Part shown: positions 11,138-22,504 of the stretch, piece by piece
Layout of the letters: the number at the start of each line of letters is the position of its first letter
Numbering within the stretch: the stretch's first letter is position 1
Assembly: GCA_031761405.1 (NCBI GenBank)
Contig: JASEVX010000007.1
Coordinates: 42,982,411-43,046,410 of the forward strand
Source: Serripes groenlandicus
Lineage: Eukaryota > Mollusca > Bivalvia > Cardiida > Cardiidae
Direction of reading: 5' to 3'
Length of the DNA stretch: 64,000 bases
Made by a program: the position numbers and the translations under genes
Notes under the pieces: model-generated
What the model was told of the DNA's origin: nothing
The model's database searches: none
What the model saw: only the letters and a program-made list of their open reading frames with translations

Positions 11138-11352
11138 TTAGCTCTTTCAGCGCCAAAGGCAATATTGAGCTTTTTGCAAACAATACAGATTCAGGTGAGT
11201 CAGCTCGTAACGAGCTGTCTCACCTGAAATCTGCATTGTTTGGCTGTGAGTTATAAAAATATTCCAAAAATCCTATAACATGAAAAAAGAGTCGTCCGAG
11301 TTTGAACATGGAAGAGACTCTACTTTAAACAATTCGGCGCCGAAAGAGTTAA
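11138..11352. mobile_element. MITE-2 copy, opposite orientation to 3124-3336
   Basis: The borders are TTAGCTCTTTCAGCGCC (one base off TTAA) and GGCGCCGAAAGAGTTAA. It keeps the internal words CAATATTGAGC and GTTTGAACATGGAAGAGACTC and the palindromic core CAGGTGAGTCAGCTCGTAAC. Confidence 0.8.
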
Positions 11353-11381
11353 ACAAACTAAGGTGTTTGCGTTAATATATT

Positions 11382-11614
11382 ATAACCTTATCCCACATAC
11401 AATAAATCTGCAGTAGACGACTTTGAAATTATCAAGTCCATAATATAGAAAATCTCTATAGATTATAGTATGATAATTATTAAAAAGAGTTGAAATCATT
11501 GTGGCAAGTGGATTCATTGCTCAAAATGAGCAATTGTTCTTTTTCCCTCAATTATTTCAGTCAAAAGTCGCATGCAGAGGCGTAATAAAGCGTCTATATG
11601 TGAGAAATTGTTAT
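11382..11614. mobile_element. MITE-1 copy
   Basis: It starts AACCTTATCCCACATAC and carries CTGCAGTAGACGAC, the core ATTGCTCAAAATGAGCAATTG and a right arm GCAGAGGCGTAATAAAGCGTC. It lies only 30 bp from the MITE-2 at 11138-11352. Confidence 0.75.
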
Positions 11615-12839
11615 AGTTTTGTCGAATTTCGCTATATGTAACGCAAATAATTATAAAGGGATAGTCCAGAGATGCAAATAGTACAGTTCTCTTTCATGAC
11701 GTGCCATATTCCATATATCTAAATATACGGTCGGTCACATTGAAGCTTTTCTCGTAACAGACATAATACTTCTTCTTTTTTTAATAAAAGTAGTCGTGTT
11801 TATGACAAGCTGTCAATCTCAGCGCAAATGGTGGCGTAGCCTCTGTTAGACGTCTTAGCGGATTAAACTGACACATATGGACGAAACAGAAGTGAACAAT
11901 CAGAGTTTGTATTACTTGTAATGCTAATGACATTGATGACGATTTTCACTTTATTTTGGTATGTGATGTACATCTTCGTAACAGGCAAAAATGTATCAAC
12001 GAGAAATATTGAAAAATATCAAGTGTATATAAATTGTTAAGCTTGTTAAATTCAGCAACAAAAATGAAGAATTAAATCTATGTCTTCATATATATTCATA
12101 AATGTTTTAAAGAACGAAATAAACATCTTTATAATAATACTTGACAATTAAACATTTCTCCATATAATTTAATTGATTGATCATCTTGTTTCTATTTTTC
12201 TTGTATTTTGATTTGTGTATTTATTTTAATTTGATTCGAAACATTGTATGTATGTTTATAATCAATACATATGTTCTATGTTCTATGCCTATTAAACAGA
12301 GTGAAAAAACCCGCAAACGATGAAAATATTTGATTTCTTTTATTATCTTTGACAATTTGATATTTAAGGACTTAAGGAATACTTCAATCAAATAACATAA
12401 CGAACATCCTAAGTTTGCAGCTCTAATGTAAGTGAGTGGTACAATATTATTGACAGAAATATTTTTGTTGTTAAAGTCGTCTGTTAAGGATACATGCATC
12501 CTGGTATCGACACTTGTTGACGCCTATACAGAAGACGACATTTGATAACTGCGTGGGAAAAAAACAGAAATGTGTTTGTCTTGAGCATTATCTCTGTTCC
12601 CCACTAAGTTTTTAATTCTTATCAAAAGCAAAGCAATACTTTACATATGAAAGTTATAATTTAGAGAGCTATTATTCATACGGATTTTGAATCATATATT
12701 TACATTATTTGTAGATGTTTATTTGCTGATTGTTTATTAAAATCGATAACAGATTTAATATTTGTTTCATGTTTCACAAAAAGACGCCTCTTGAATGGCA
12801 ACATATCAGGTAAACGGTTAAACGTAGTAAGTACTAGAT
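11615..12839. other. Unassigned AT-rich stretch, ~1.2 kb
   Basis: Very AT-rich, without recognisable coding or repeats. A minus-strand frame at 12221-12499 has no family motif. Confidence 0.4.
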
Positions 12840-13129
12840 TGGTTGGCGTTTAACCCCATTTTCAACAATATTTCAGTCATATCACGGCGACCAGTTCACC
12901 TACTCGTGTGTTTCTAGACTCTCTCACACTAGTAATCCACACAACAATCTTTCTAAGCAACTGGCTGCTTCTCCACATAGACTGTTAGCCCATTGGTGGA
13001 AGACGAACGACACTTGTCACAATGACTTTTGTCAAACGACGGAAAGAATGTTGGCCGAGCTGGGGTTCGAACTCATAACCCCTGTATTGACAGCCCGCGT
13101 CGCTATCGACTGAGCTACCTGGGCTTGGC
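12840..13129 (-). mobile_element. SINE-B, tRNA-headed, full length
   Basis: On the minus strand the head reads AGGTAGCTCAGTCGATAGCG (A box) and GGGGTTATGAGTTCGAACCC (B box). The body follows: CAACATTCTTTCCGTCG, CACCAATGGGCTAACAG, GGAGAAGCAGCCAGTTGC. The tail is CGCCGTGATATGACTGAAAT then GGGGTTAAACGCC. It shares its last ~60 bases with SINE-C. The same family provides the SINE in each unit of the 25-kb array. Confidence 0.88.
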
Positions 13130-13137
13130 AGTAAGTA

Positions 13138-13357
13138 CAAGATAAAGGCTTTCTGACGCCTCTGCACCAGACGCCTTTTAACAACATTGTGACAAAAGGA
13201 GAAATTGCTCATAATGAGCAGTTTCTCCTTCTGCCACAATGCTTTCAACTCCATTGAATAAAATATACAGTACTTTCTTTTGTAAAAAGTTTCTATATTT
13301 TGGCCCAGATTTTTATGAAGTCGTCTGCAGGTTTGTTGCATGTGGGAAAAGGATAAA
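13138..13357. mobile_element. MITE-1 copy abutting a SINE head
   Basis: The left arm CTTTCTGACGCCTCTGCACC leads to CATTGTGACAAAAGGAG and the core GAAATTGCTCATAATGAGC. The right arm is GTCGTCTGCAGGTTTGTTG then CATGTGGGAAAAGGATAA. The left terminal nucleotides are lost where it abuts the SINE at 12840-13129. Confidence 0.8.
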
Positions 13358-14047
13358 ATGAATTAAATCATAAACTAAAATATTCACATTTCCTACGTTT
13401 GTTCTTTTCTACATTTGCGATTTACTCTGAATTTTCTTTCATAGGAGAAAAAGAAAATATCCCACCGTTAAATTAAATCCGGATAGTGTGAGGACATTGA
13501 ATAGATAAATGAGAGTAGGTTTGAGTAATTTAAACCATTTGATAGGAAAATATTTAAAGTAGCATTGACGCGATTTAGCGGTTAAACGATCCATAAAATG
13601 ATTTTCTATGAGAGGCTAGAACCATTCTCCAATCATAGAAAGAAATAACATCACCACGCTAATATTATTAGCAACACTTTTATACGGATTCTTTCCCAGA
13701 AATATACACCAAGCATTAACTGTTTGTCTTATTTTTCTTCTGTATAATGTTTTTAACAGCATTTTCGCCTGTGTGTACGTTTCAACCGCTGATATTCAAA
13801 GATATAGGTTTCATGAGATGAAATGGCTCTATAATTGTTCTCGCCGAAACGTTTTTAAACTTGTATGGGTTATCTTTTACTGGCAACTTTTAGCGATTCA
13901 TTTCATGTATTTTTTTCGTCCACATCTAAACCTACTTGACATAGATTTGATGAAGATGAAATTCGAAATAGCGATCTTCTAATTTTATTTTTTGTCATAC
14001 TATTTCTTCTTCTTCAGTTTTTATTTATCTCAATGTTTCACACTAAG
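13358..14047. other. Unassigned stretch
   Basis: No recognisable feature. A 69-codon plus-strand frame at 13773-13982 lacks motifs. Confidence 0.4.
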
Positions 14048-14374
14048 TTAAACCCCTTCCCGCATGTAGGAGCATTCTGACGCATCTGAGGTAGATGACT
14101 TTTGTAAACATTGTGAAAAAAAGAAAGATTGCTCAGTATGAACAATAGAATAATAGAAGAACAGATATATGGTTTAACTCTTTCAAAAATAAATAAGCTT
14201 TCTGACGCCTCTACAGCAGACGAGTTTGGAAAACATTGGGGCAAACGGAGGAATTGCTCATAATATGTTGAGCAATATATCATGTTGCCACAATGTCGTC
14301 AATATTTCTATATGTTTGACTAAATGTGTTTAAAGTCGTCTGCTAAAGAGTTGTTGTATGTGCGAAAAGGTTAA
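14048..14374. mobile_element. Two abutting MITE-1 copies
   Basis: Copy one (14048-14173) starts TTAAACCCCTTCCCGCATG and is cut off after its core. Copy two (14174-14374) starts TTAACTCTTTC, keeps CTTTCTGACGCCTCTACAGC and GAGGAATTGCTCATAATATG, and ends TGTGCGAAAAGGTTAA. Joining at TTAA suggests the second inserted into the first, or at its end. Confidence 0.7.
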
Positions 14375-14549
14375 TATATTAATCGGTGTTCAACTCTTTG
14401 CGAGTTGTCATATATAGTATTTAAACTTGGTTATAAGTATCAGCTTCGTCGAATATATGAGCTATATTAAGTATAAATATCACGCACGCTGTAAGGATTC
14501 GAAATATTTTACATAGTTAAAAAATAATTGGTTATTTATTCCCCACTGC

Positions 14550-14715
14550 CAGACGTATTTTGACTCATCTATAGCAGACGAGTTTTGCTAACATTGTTGT
14601 TATAGGAGAAATTGCTCACCCTGAGGTCTATGGTTTTAAATTGTTAAAAAGAGGTTTTAGATACTTTCGACTTAAAGTCGTCTGCTGTAGATGTGTAATA
14701 TGTGGGAAAGATATA
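14550..14715. mobile_element. MITE-1 copy, degenerate
   Basis: GACGTATTTTGACTCATCTATAG leads to GGAGAAATTGCTCACCCTGAG. The right arm is GTCGTCTGCTGTAGATGTG then ATATGTGGGAAAG. The palindromic core has lost one half. Confidence 0.6.
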
Positions 14716-14716
14716 T

Positions 14717-15091
14717 TTAGGTTTTGCTTGTCAAACACTACTATCAATATAATCGAGATGGATTGATTCAAACAATGTCGTGCAAAACTAGATTTATCAC
14801 ATAACTTGCACTCCAGCAGTGACATAAATATCATATGTAACTAGTTACATAAATAGCCGACTCACCGCACGTACGTGACGTCATAAAGAGAATAAATCTC
14901 GATAAATGAAATGTCATAAGTGCCTTGTTGCTAATTTTGTATACAATCAAAAGGTTATTGATAGGGACTATTTTTTACAGTGGAAGTATGCATTAGAACT
15001 TCGGGCTGAACTTCGGTCACTTTTTATATGAGGGCGAAGAAAGATAGATTTAAACGATTGAAAACAATCTTTTTATGGTGTTATGTGATAA
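14717..15091. other. Unassigned stretch
   Basis: Nothing recognised. Confidence 0.4.
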
Positions 15092-15246
15092 ATAGAATCT
15101 TACATTCGTGCTTATTTGATATTGTTTTTATGAAACTCGTCGACTGAAACGAATATGACGCTCGGCAGAGCCTCGCGCCATATTATTTCAGTCGACTCGT
15201 TTCATAAAAACAATATCAAATAAGCACTCATGTAAGATCCTCTATT
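15092..15246. repeat. 155-bp long hairpin
   Basis: A left arm running AATAGAATCTTACAT to CATAAAAACAATATC-complement (about 15092-15158) pairs with a right arm at about 15185-15246. The inner part, around GATATTGTTTTTATGAAAC and GTTTCATAAAAACAATATC, is nearly perfect; the outer part has a few mismatches. The loop is short and GC-rich. It is probably a foldback MITE, but no clear target duplication is visible. Confidence 0.8.
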
Positions 15247-16454
15247 AATTATGATGATCATATTCAGCCTGTATGTCTTCGCGCAGTTGGACAATGGTCT
15301 TAATTGTTCCTAATATTGGTTCCGGGTCGTAGTACCGGGTCATGGTACCCTAAAGTTGTATCTTTTGAAATTTTGAAACAGTACATCTATTGCACTGTTT
15401 CATTGAGATGAAAGTCAGAGAGGAATACTTTAGTTTCAGCATTCCTGTATTATATATGGGCATTCATTTGTATATGTTGCAGGACTATTTTGTGATGTCG
15501 GATGCCTAAAAGGTTGGCGGTGATTGAAGTCAGCGAAGGCTTCCAACCGGAGTGTGAGTGTGTACGACTGCAAACAGCGAAAAATATTTGTGCCGTTCCA
15601 CGAGAAAACCAACATTATGGACTCTACGTAATGCATCGACCCAGATCAGCCTGACACATGCCTGTCTGGGTTAGCCTACGCGTTATGCTTATGCTTATCC
15701 GGTTCGATAATTTACGCTGATTTCACAATGTTCGTTTTCTCGTTATTTGGCTCATATGCATTACTTGTGTGACTTTGTTCACTTACTTCTTGGGACAAAG
15801 AATGAGCTATACCAAACAAAAGTAGGTATTTGTAGCATACTCAGAATGTATGGAAATTCCTTAGAAATATTGAAGATATCATCAAACCATTCTATATAAA
15901 ATAACATACAGAACTGCTATCAAATTCAATGTCAAGACTGGGTTAAGACAAAATAGATCCATAACAGTCCATCCGTCTGTGGAAATGGCTGTGCATAACG
16001 GCTGTGTTATGTCTATAGTAGTTGTGTTATTACGTGGGGTAATATGACGTACAACTGATGATCCGAAAGGGACGCAGGAAGGTCACTATCGTCATCTCTA
16101 GATGGCTCTATAAAAACATTTGGAACCCTGCCGTCTCAACCGTAGAAAACAATAAATCATTGTAGGAAAACAGGCAAGCCGCGCTTATTCGATGTGTGAC
16201 CTTTGATTATAATCCGTGGCTGGAAATGTTATCACAAACATTCACGACTTTTTGGAAAACCGGTTACCTCTCCAAACACCCAAACTATTTATGTTTACAG
16301 AATGTATTCATATTATACCGCGTACACATTCAGAGAAAGAACCAGAGTTTTGATTATATTTAATAAAGTCTTCTGCTATGGTATGAGGAAAAATGTTAAA
16401 CAACGTTTGCGTAATATATCTATAGGTGCAACCTTTGTACGAAAAGAAAAGTAA
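15247..16454. other. Unassigned stretch, ~1.2 kb
   Basis: No gene or repeat recognised. Short frames on both strands carry no motif. Confidence 0.4.
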
Positions 16455-16543
16455 AACATACATATATATATACATATATATATTTAGATAGATATATACA
16501 TATATATATATATTTAGATACATATATACATATATATATTTAG

Positions 16544-16581
<38 letters not shown>

Positions 16582-16582
16582 C
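16455..16582. repeat. AT-rich microsatellite (TATATACA / TAGATA)
   Basis: Alternating runs of (AT)n, ATATACAT and ATTTAGATAC fill this span, with three near-identical ~35-base sub-units, followed by a pure (TA) run at 16558-16580. Confidence 0.9.
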
Positions 16583-16614
16583 AGCAGTGATACTATTCAA
16601 TCCGGTTGTGTTTT

Positions 16615-17052
16615 TTGCATGACCCCTATATATTTGGAATTCATATTGATGTCGTCTGTTATGACGCACGGCTAGTACTAATAAATATACGTAGGCCTAG
16701 ACTATTTCGGATCCCCGATGCTATTTTTTGTTAACTACTGTATTCTCGGTATGTACCGACTACTTTAATATTGGTAGAAACGGCTTCCCCGCTCGGCTTT
16801 AATGAGTGTCGAGCTCTCGCATAACGACTTACTCATTGGTGCCAGAATAAATTGTTAGCACCGACATGCATGTTTGTCTAGTACATATTTTAAATCATAA
16901 TTGCATTTATGTCATAGAGCATGTCAAAGATAACCATGCATGACCGCTATATATTTGGAATTCATATTGTTGTCGTTCTTGATATATGACGCAAGGCTGA
17001 TAACAATACATATACGTAGGCCTATTCTATTTCGGATTCTCGATGACATTTA
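16615..17052. repeat. Diverged ~110-bp direct repeat, two copies 322 bp apart
   Basis: GCATGACCCCTATATATTTG continuing to GGAATTCATATTG, then CGTAGGCCTAGACTATTTCG (16618-16730), recurs at 16938-17050 with about 80% similarity by eye. It could be one dispersed repeat that inserted twice or a local duplication; no family is recognised. Confidence 0.65.
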
Positions 17053-17209
17053 TTTTTAATTATCTGTAAGTAATACATTTAGTGAATGAAAGTTATACAA
17101 CACTTCTATATATCCAAAACTATCGAATTAAAAATAAACGTGGCTATACTTGTTCGTGCCGTCTCATCATTAGTCTACATTGTTAGCTTCTCTTTCATCA
17201 ATACTGAGA

Positions 17210-17337
17210 AGTAGTAGTAGTACTTTAGTAGTAGTTAGTATTATTATTATCATTATTATTATTAGTAGTAGTATTATTATTAGTAGTAGTAGAAGTAATA
17301 GTAGAAGTATTATTATTAGTAGTAGTTAGTAGTAGTT

Positions 17338-17412
<75 letters not shown>

Positions 17413-17419
17413 ATAATAA

Positions 17420-17496
<77 letters not shown>

Positions 17497-17524
17497 ATAC
17501 TAATAATAGTAGTAGTAGTAGTAA

Positions 17525-17568
<44 letters not shown>

Positions 17569-17569
17569 A

Positions 17570-17610
<41 letters not shown>

Positions 17611-17764
17611 ATAATAGTAGTAGTAGTAGTAGTAGTAGTAGTAATAGTAGTAATAGTAGTAGTAGTAGTAGTAGTAGTAGTAGAAGTAGTAGTAATAGTA
17701 GTAGTAGTAGTAGTAATAGTAGTAGTAATAGTAATAATAATAGTAGTAGTAGTAGTAATAGTAA

Positions 17765-17799
<35 letters not shown>

Positions 17800-17842
17800 A
17801 TAATAATAGTAGTAGTAGTAGTAATAGTAATAGTAGTAGTAA

Positions 17843-17877
<35 letters not shown>

Positions 17878-17882
17878 ATAGT
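17210..17882. repeat. ~670-bp AGT/ACT trinucleotide microsatellite
   Basis: Almost uninterrupted (AGT)n with scattered AAT and ATT variants, flanked by a short mixed AGT/ATT zone at the left. The minus strand is open as a threonine homopolymer, which is a by-product of the triplet repeat and not a protein. Confidence 0.97.
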
Positions 17883-18693
17883 CAATATGAGTAAATCACG
17901 TCAAACTGTCGTCAGTTGTATTCATGAGTAAATCTTGTCACGATCCGATCACGTCAGACTGTCGTCAGATGTACAAGTAAATCTACAAATTGTTACTTTA
18001 CGTTATTAAAACATGTAATAAAAAGACTGGCGGACACGACGCAAAAAAAACCACCCGTAAATTGTTTAGCCTTCCTACGACAGCGTATTGTAATTGTGAG
18101 TTGAGACTGAATTGTTATATCTCACAATTGTCATAACATATTATTAATAAGCTTACTCCACCGTTTATGTTTGAAATATGTATTTGTCACTAGATTCACT
18201 GCTTTTTTGTATTTTTCTTCGCCTCGTTGACTATGTATTTTTTATATCATCCTCATGTATTATGTGTGTGGAACTGAGAGAAATTAAGGTATTTGTATTG
18301 TTGGAAGCCGCCAGGAGGCGGCTTCCTGGAGGGATGCTTAGAAATTTCGGTCAAGGAGAATGTTTAGACCTGCCAGCGTGACCACATATCGGGATTTCTC
18401 GTTGTCCTTACTAAGAACTTTAATTTAAGGTAAATACTTTTAAAACATCCCTTTTACAATATATATACATGTGTGAGTTTTACAAATAAAAAACAAAAGA
18501 CAAAGGCCAGTATATTAATTGAATGTATGTACATTTTTATTTAAGCGAAATTCATACTGTAACTTTTTTCGTAATTTCACATAAATGGCATCTCAATGTT
18601 ACAATCATCCTTACTTTTCATTTGCTTTGTTTTTAATAATCTGACTTTCGTTCCGTAAGAAAACCAACAATTCTTACATCGCGTGACCATGGA
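17883..18693. other. Unassigned stretch, ~800 bp
   Basis: A local direct repeat of CACGTCAAACTGTCGTCAG / CACGTCAGACTGTCGTCAG lies next to the microsatellite (17894-17973), each followed by a similar GTA-AAATC stretch. A small hairpin GAAGCCGCC...GGCGGCTTC lies at 18305-18325. Otherwise nothing recognised. Confidence 0.4.
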
Positions 18694-18960
18694 AGAGAAA
18701 CAAAAACACGACCTTGACATGTGTAAAAACATCCAAAATTACGAAATTCTATAAAGTATAATCATTGAAAACAGTTGAAAACATTATGGCAAAAAGAGAA
18801 ACAAAAACACGACCTTGACATGTGTAAAAAACATCAGAAATTAAGAAATTCTATAAAGTATAATCATTGAAAACAGTTGAAAACATTATGGCAAAAGGAG
18901 AAACTTCTAATTTTGAGCAATTTCTCCTTTAGTCACGATGTTTTCAAAATCGTCTGCCAC
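18694..18960. mobile_element. MITE-1 fragment with a 102-bp tandem duplication
   Basis: The block beginning GAGAAACAAAAACACGACC is repeated at 18694 and 18796 almost without change. The second copy runs into the MITE-1 core (GGCAAAAGGAGAAAC, GAGCAATTTCTCC) and a truncated right arm. The duplication joins at GGCAAAA-AGAGAAAC, inside the MITE sequence, so it formed after insertion. Confidence 0.7.
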
Positions 18961-18965
18961 AAACA

Positions 18966-19387
18966 CAAAAGGTCACAGATTTTAACACCAACATTTGGGA
19001 GAGCCTATATGGGAAATGGCTACGTCATAGCGCGTGAGGATTTTATCCAAATCAACCGCGTTAGCACAAATTCCGCATTTGGATAGTTTTAGTGCATAAT
19101 TAATTGCATAATAAGATCAATTTGCATTTTTGTGTGGTAGGTTTTTGGTAATGAATCGTCTTGAATTCATGATCAGACTGCTCTCTTCCTCGCAAGCTTT
19201 TCCCCCTTTTCGTATGGTCTGGTACAAATCCTTAACACGACAAATTTGGGACAGAAGTGAAATAGATTTTCCGAATTAATCCAAATTATTTGGTGGGTAT
19301 ACCGATAATTATAATATATTATATATCTCATAATTGAAATAAAACGGAATGGGGTGCAAATAAGACATAATGGACAGGTTTGGACAA
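18966..19387. other. Unassigned stretch
   Basis: No recognisable feature. Confidence 0.4.
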
Positions 19388-19643
19388 TTAACCCTTTCCC
19401 ACATACGGCAAATCTGCACCAGACAACTTTGAAACCATCTAGGCAAAACTGTGTACAAAACTTAGATTTTGACACTATTTCAACAATTTTCAATCATGTC
19501 CCGGTCAAAACATAGAACATGTTGCTAAATGAAGGTATAATTTTTGGACATAAAGTAGAAAACATTGTAGCAAAAGGATAAATTCCTTGTGAGCAATTTC
19601 TCCTTTTGTCACAATGTTTTTAAAAGTCGTCTGCTGCAGCAGC
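19388..19643. mobile_element. MITE-1 copy, left border intact
   Basis: It starts TTAACCCTTTCCCACATACG with CTGCACCAGACAAC. It carries the core GGATAAATTCCTTGTGAGC...ATTTCTCC and is cut after GTCGTCTGCTGCAGC. An internal insertion of ~50 bp makes it longer than its relatives. Confidence 0.75.
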
Positions 19644-19959
19644 TTCAAAATGCTGGATGTTATAAGGAAATGGTTACCTTAACAAAACATGGACTTGACC
19701 CATCCATTGAATTGTACATTTATTGTTTCATTGAAAAACTTACCAGTGAAATATTGGCCGCTTTAAGATTAATGCTGACTGTACGAACATCGTGACGTGC
19801 CCACATTTTCTCTCTTGTCAGTGTTTCGGATTACGTTAATATTGAAATGCGTTTCCTTGAATTTCTGAATGCTAATCTCGACAAGAGTTCACATTATTGT
19901 CGTCCACTCGAGATTGTGCTTTTGTAATCCGACAGCTTTGATTTTCAATCGCTCCATTT

Positions 19960-20178
19960 GCCACAATAATTTAAACTCTTACTATCATTTATGGAGTTTT
20001 CTATGTTTTGCACTTGATTATTTCAAAGTCTGTCAAGTTAAACATCATTGAAATCGTTGTGGCAAAAGGAGAAATTGCTCATACTGAGCAATAACTGCAT
20101 TTGTCACAATAGTTTCAACACTTTTTAATTATCATTTATAGAGTTTTTTTATATTTTGTACTTGATAATTTCAAAGAT
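19960..20178. mobile_element. MITE-1 fragment fused to a repeat end
   Basis: CATTGAAATCGTTGTGGC leads into AAAAGGAGAAATTGCTC and TGAGCAATAACTGCATTTG, then ATCATTTATAGAG and TTGTACTTGATAATTTC. The sequence then passes directly into the repeat end at 20179-20310. The same junction recurs near 58185-58345, so the two elements probably travelled as a composite. Confidence 0.6.
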
Positions 20179-20310
20179 ATCAGCATTACTGACTACAGTT
20201 TAAATTGTTCTAATGTTTATGGATTTAAATAAAAAAAAAATCTTATTTCTACATGTGAAACGAAATATTGCGACTTCTCTTTGACGCTTTGCGTCAAACA
20301 TTCGTCTTGT
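20179..20310 (+). mobile_element. Helitron-like 3' end, copy 1
   Basis: A shared ~130-bp terminus begins ATCAGCATTACTGACTACAG, passes AAATTGTTCTAATGTTTATG, and ends with the hairpin TTTGACGC-TTT-GCGTCAAA followed by CATTCGTCTTGT. Homologous ends occur at 58638-58768 and 59600-59730, and the hairpin plus TTCGTCTTGT at 61751-61781. A hairpin a few bases before a fixed terminus resembles Helitrons, but CTTG departs from their usual CTRR, so the class is tentative. Confidence 0.5.
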
Positions 20311-20705
20311 ATTGTATAGCATTGTTTATAATTATTTAACGAGAGGTTTCGCTAGTAGAGAATGGTCAAACAAGACTCATGCTTATAGTAGCTTTTTACC
20401 GCCTGATATTGTTGCAATGGGCGTTGCAATAGCGCAACCAGTTTGGATACATATAATATCGTACGTACATAGACATTACCTTTATAGATAGTGACATATA
20501 AGTCCATGGGGACGGGTGTTTCTTACATCAAACTTTGAATTAGGTGGGGTTTTTTTTATGTTATACACATGTCACTTTTACATAAAAGATTTACCTACTT
20601 ACTTTTACTGACTTATTAAAAGTCACCTTTATACACATTAATCTGAATTTAACACTGTTCGCGAACCAAATACTTTCAGGAACTTTACACCTTTCCTATT
20701 TGCCT
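20311..20705. other. Unassigned stretch
   Basis: Nothing recognised. Confidence 0.35.
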
Positions 20706-20755
20706 AAGTTTTCAAAGTTGTCTGCTGTAGATTTGTTGTATGTGAGAAAGAGTAT
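20706..20755. mobile_element. MITE-1 right-end fragment
   Basis: TCAAAGTTGTCTGCTGTAG is followed by ATTTGTTGTATGTGAGAAAG, matching the right arm of the family. The remainder of the element is missing. Confidence 0.6.
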
Positions 20756-20854
20756 ATAACTTTTCTGACAAACCGAATTTTGAACAGGCTGATCTGGTCG
20801 ATACATTACGCAGATGTCTATAGCCGCAGCTGCATTTTGGGGCATTTTGAGAAA

Positions 20855-20905
20855 AAATGTGTAGGCACGTGCCTACAGTGCCTAAAGGAAGCTACGCCCC
20901 TAACC
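20855..20905. mobile_element. hAT-like terminal fragment
   Basis: Read on the minus strand this gives AGGGGCGTAGCTTCCTTTAG, then GCACTGTAGGCACGTGCC. The GGGGCGTAGC start resembles hAT termini such as the one at 3878. No partner end or duplication was found, so it is at most a relic. Confidence 0.35.
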
Positions 20906-21120
20906 TTTGAAAACTGCCTTAACAACATGTAGATAAACGTCCAAAGCGTCATTGCGCATTGCGTTCAAACATGACAAAAGCATAGGGTTATTTTTTAATA
21001 GAAATATGTTAGTGCATGATGTGTAGTAGTATTCATGATATATTTTGTAGTTGAAAACAAGATTCCGGGCATATTTTCAGAGGATACGGAATGACCTGTA
21101 CAGAATGAATGAATGCATAT

Positions 21121-21172
21121 AGTGTTTAATGGTGCATCGATAGCTAAGGTCATTAAGCGCGCATTGAAATAT
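21121..21172 (-). mobile_element. SINE-A 3' tail fragment
   Basis: GGTGCATCGATAGCTAAGGTC then ATTAAGCGCGCA is the reverse complement of the SINE-A tail at 9690-9735, with a few substitutions. Head and body are absent. Confidence 0.7.
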
Positions 21173-21293
21173 AAATGAGAAGTAATGTTATTAAAAATTG
21201 AATATGTTTGTTAGAATTAGATGATGGCAATGCTGAAAACAGAAACAAAGTTTAGGAAATGGAAAAAAAAAGTATGAAGTAATCTAAATAATA

Positions 21294-21330
21294 GTATATA
21301 TATATATATATATATATATAGATATATATG
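21294..21330. repeat. TA microsatellite
   Basis: A (TA) run of about 13 repeats, then GATATATATGTGTG. Confidence 0.9.
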
Positions 21331-21749
21331 TGTGTATGAGATGGGCTTACAATAATATTAGAAGGATTTTTGGACACAAACAAAAAATCTGGCATTTTTG
21401 TTCATGTCAAGCGAGCATTATTTACTAGAACTAATGACGACGCGAATATGTTTTAATGATACCATGTCTGCACTCGTTAAACCACGTCACAAGAAAATCC
21501 GACATTCGCACGTTTGAACCTGTGTTTTATGTGTATGTTACAGTTACAGCGTATATCACTGCGTATCCGGGGTATGTTACCAATGCTAATGGTCAATGTA
21601 TTCTGACACAAGCAAGTCAGTCGTAATACAAACCACACAGGGCCAAATCTATTATAATCGAATAGGTATACTTCTGTAGTAGTAGAATGTCAACCCTTAT
21701 CCAGCTAAATGGCTTCAGCCGTAACCATCATATTCGACTAGTTCAAACA
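21331..21749. other. Unassigned stretch
   Basis: No feature recognised. Confidence 0.35.
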
Positions 21750-21751
21750 TA

Positions 21752-22000
21752 TCGAGGGCTTGGCGTGAAACGGTTGTAACTTAAATTGGTATTTTTTTTA
21801 CCAAGGTTAATCGCCTCGCCATAAAGTCTTTATAAGCATTAATTCATTTTTCTTGGTAAACAATGGAAATGTAGGTGCCATTGCTCGTTCTGAGCAATGG
21901 CACCTAAATTTGCATTGTTTACAAAGGGGTCAAAATTGCCCCTAAACCAGGGTTTTCAAAATACGTTTTTAGTTACAACTGTTTCACACTAAGCCCTCGA
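21752..22000 (-). mobile_element. MITE-3, second 249-bp copy, inverted
   Basis: The termini TCGAGGGCTTGGCGTGAAAC and CACTAAGCCCTCGA are flanked by TA (21750-21751, 22001-22002). Internally it is the reverse complement of 7094-7342, including GGTCAAAATTGCCCCTAAAC and the ATTGCTCGTTCTGAGCAAT core. The equal length of both copies suggests a young, well-defined family. Confidence 0.88.
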
Positions 22001-22083
22001 TATGTGTGGGTTATTGATTTATCAGAAGCGAAAACAACGAACCTTCACGGTTCATCTTGGACTTCATTGTTCGTAAATGTAGT

Positions 22084-22495
22084 TTAAAATTTCATAGAAT
22101 AATACGCAAATTAAAGGTTCTTTAACATTTCATAGAATAATACGCAAATTAAAGGTTCTTTAACATTTCATAGAATAATACGAAAATTAAAGGTTCTTTA
22201 ACATTTCATAGAATAATACGCAAATTAAAGGTTCTTTAACATTTCATAGAATAATACGCAAATTAAAGGTTCTTTAACATTTCATAGAATAATACGCAAA
22301 TTAAAGGTTCTTTAACATTTCATAGAATAAAGGTTCTTTAACATTTCATAGAATAATACGCAAATTAAAGGTTCTTTAACATTTCATAGAATAATACGCA
22401 AATTAAAGGTTCTTTAACATTTCATAGAATAATACGCAAATTAAAGGTTCTTTAACATTTCATAGAATAATACGCAAATTAAAGGTTCTTTAACA
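22084..22495. repeat. 38-bp minisatellite, 11 copies
   Basis: The unit is CATAGAATAATACGCAAATT plus AAAGGTTCTTTAACATTT. The copies are almost identical; one has TACGAAAATT, and one at about 22321 is 16 bp short. Near-identity of neighbours indicates recent slippage or unequal exchange. Confidence 0.95.
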
Positions 22496-22504
22496 TCTCC
22501 AACA

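Noticed and set aside
17316..17885. 189-codon threonine-rich open frame on the minus strand
   Set aside because: It is the translation of the AGT/ACT microsatellite and has no other sequence support.
22084..22495. CRISPR-like regular repeats
   Set aside because: Units are directly adjacent with no unique spacers, and the context is animal nuclear DNA.
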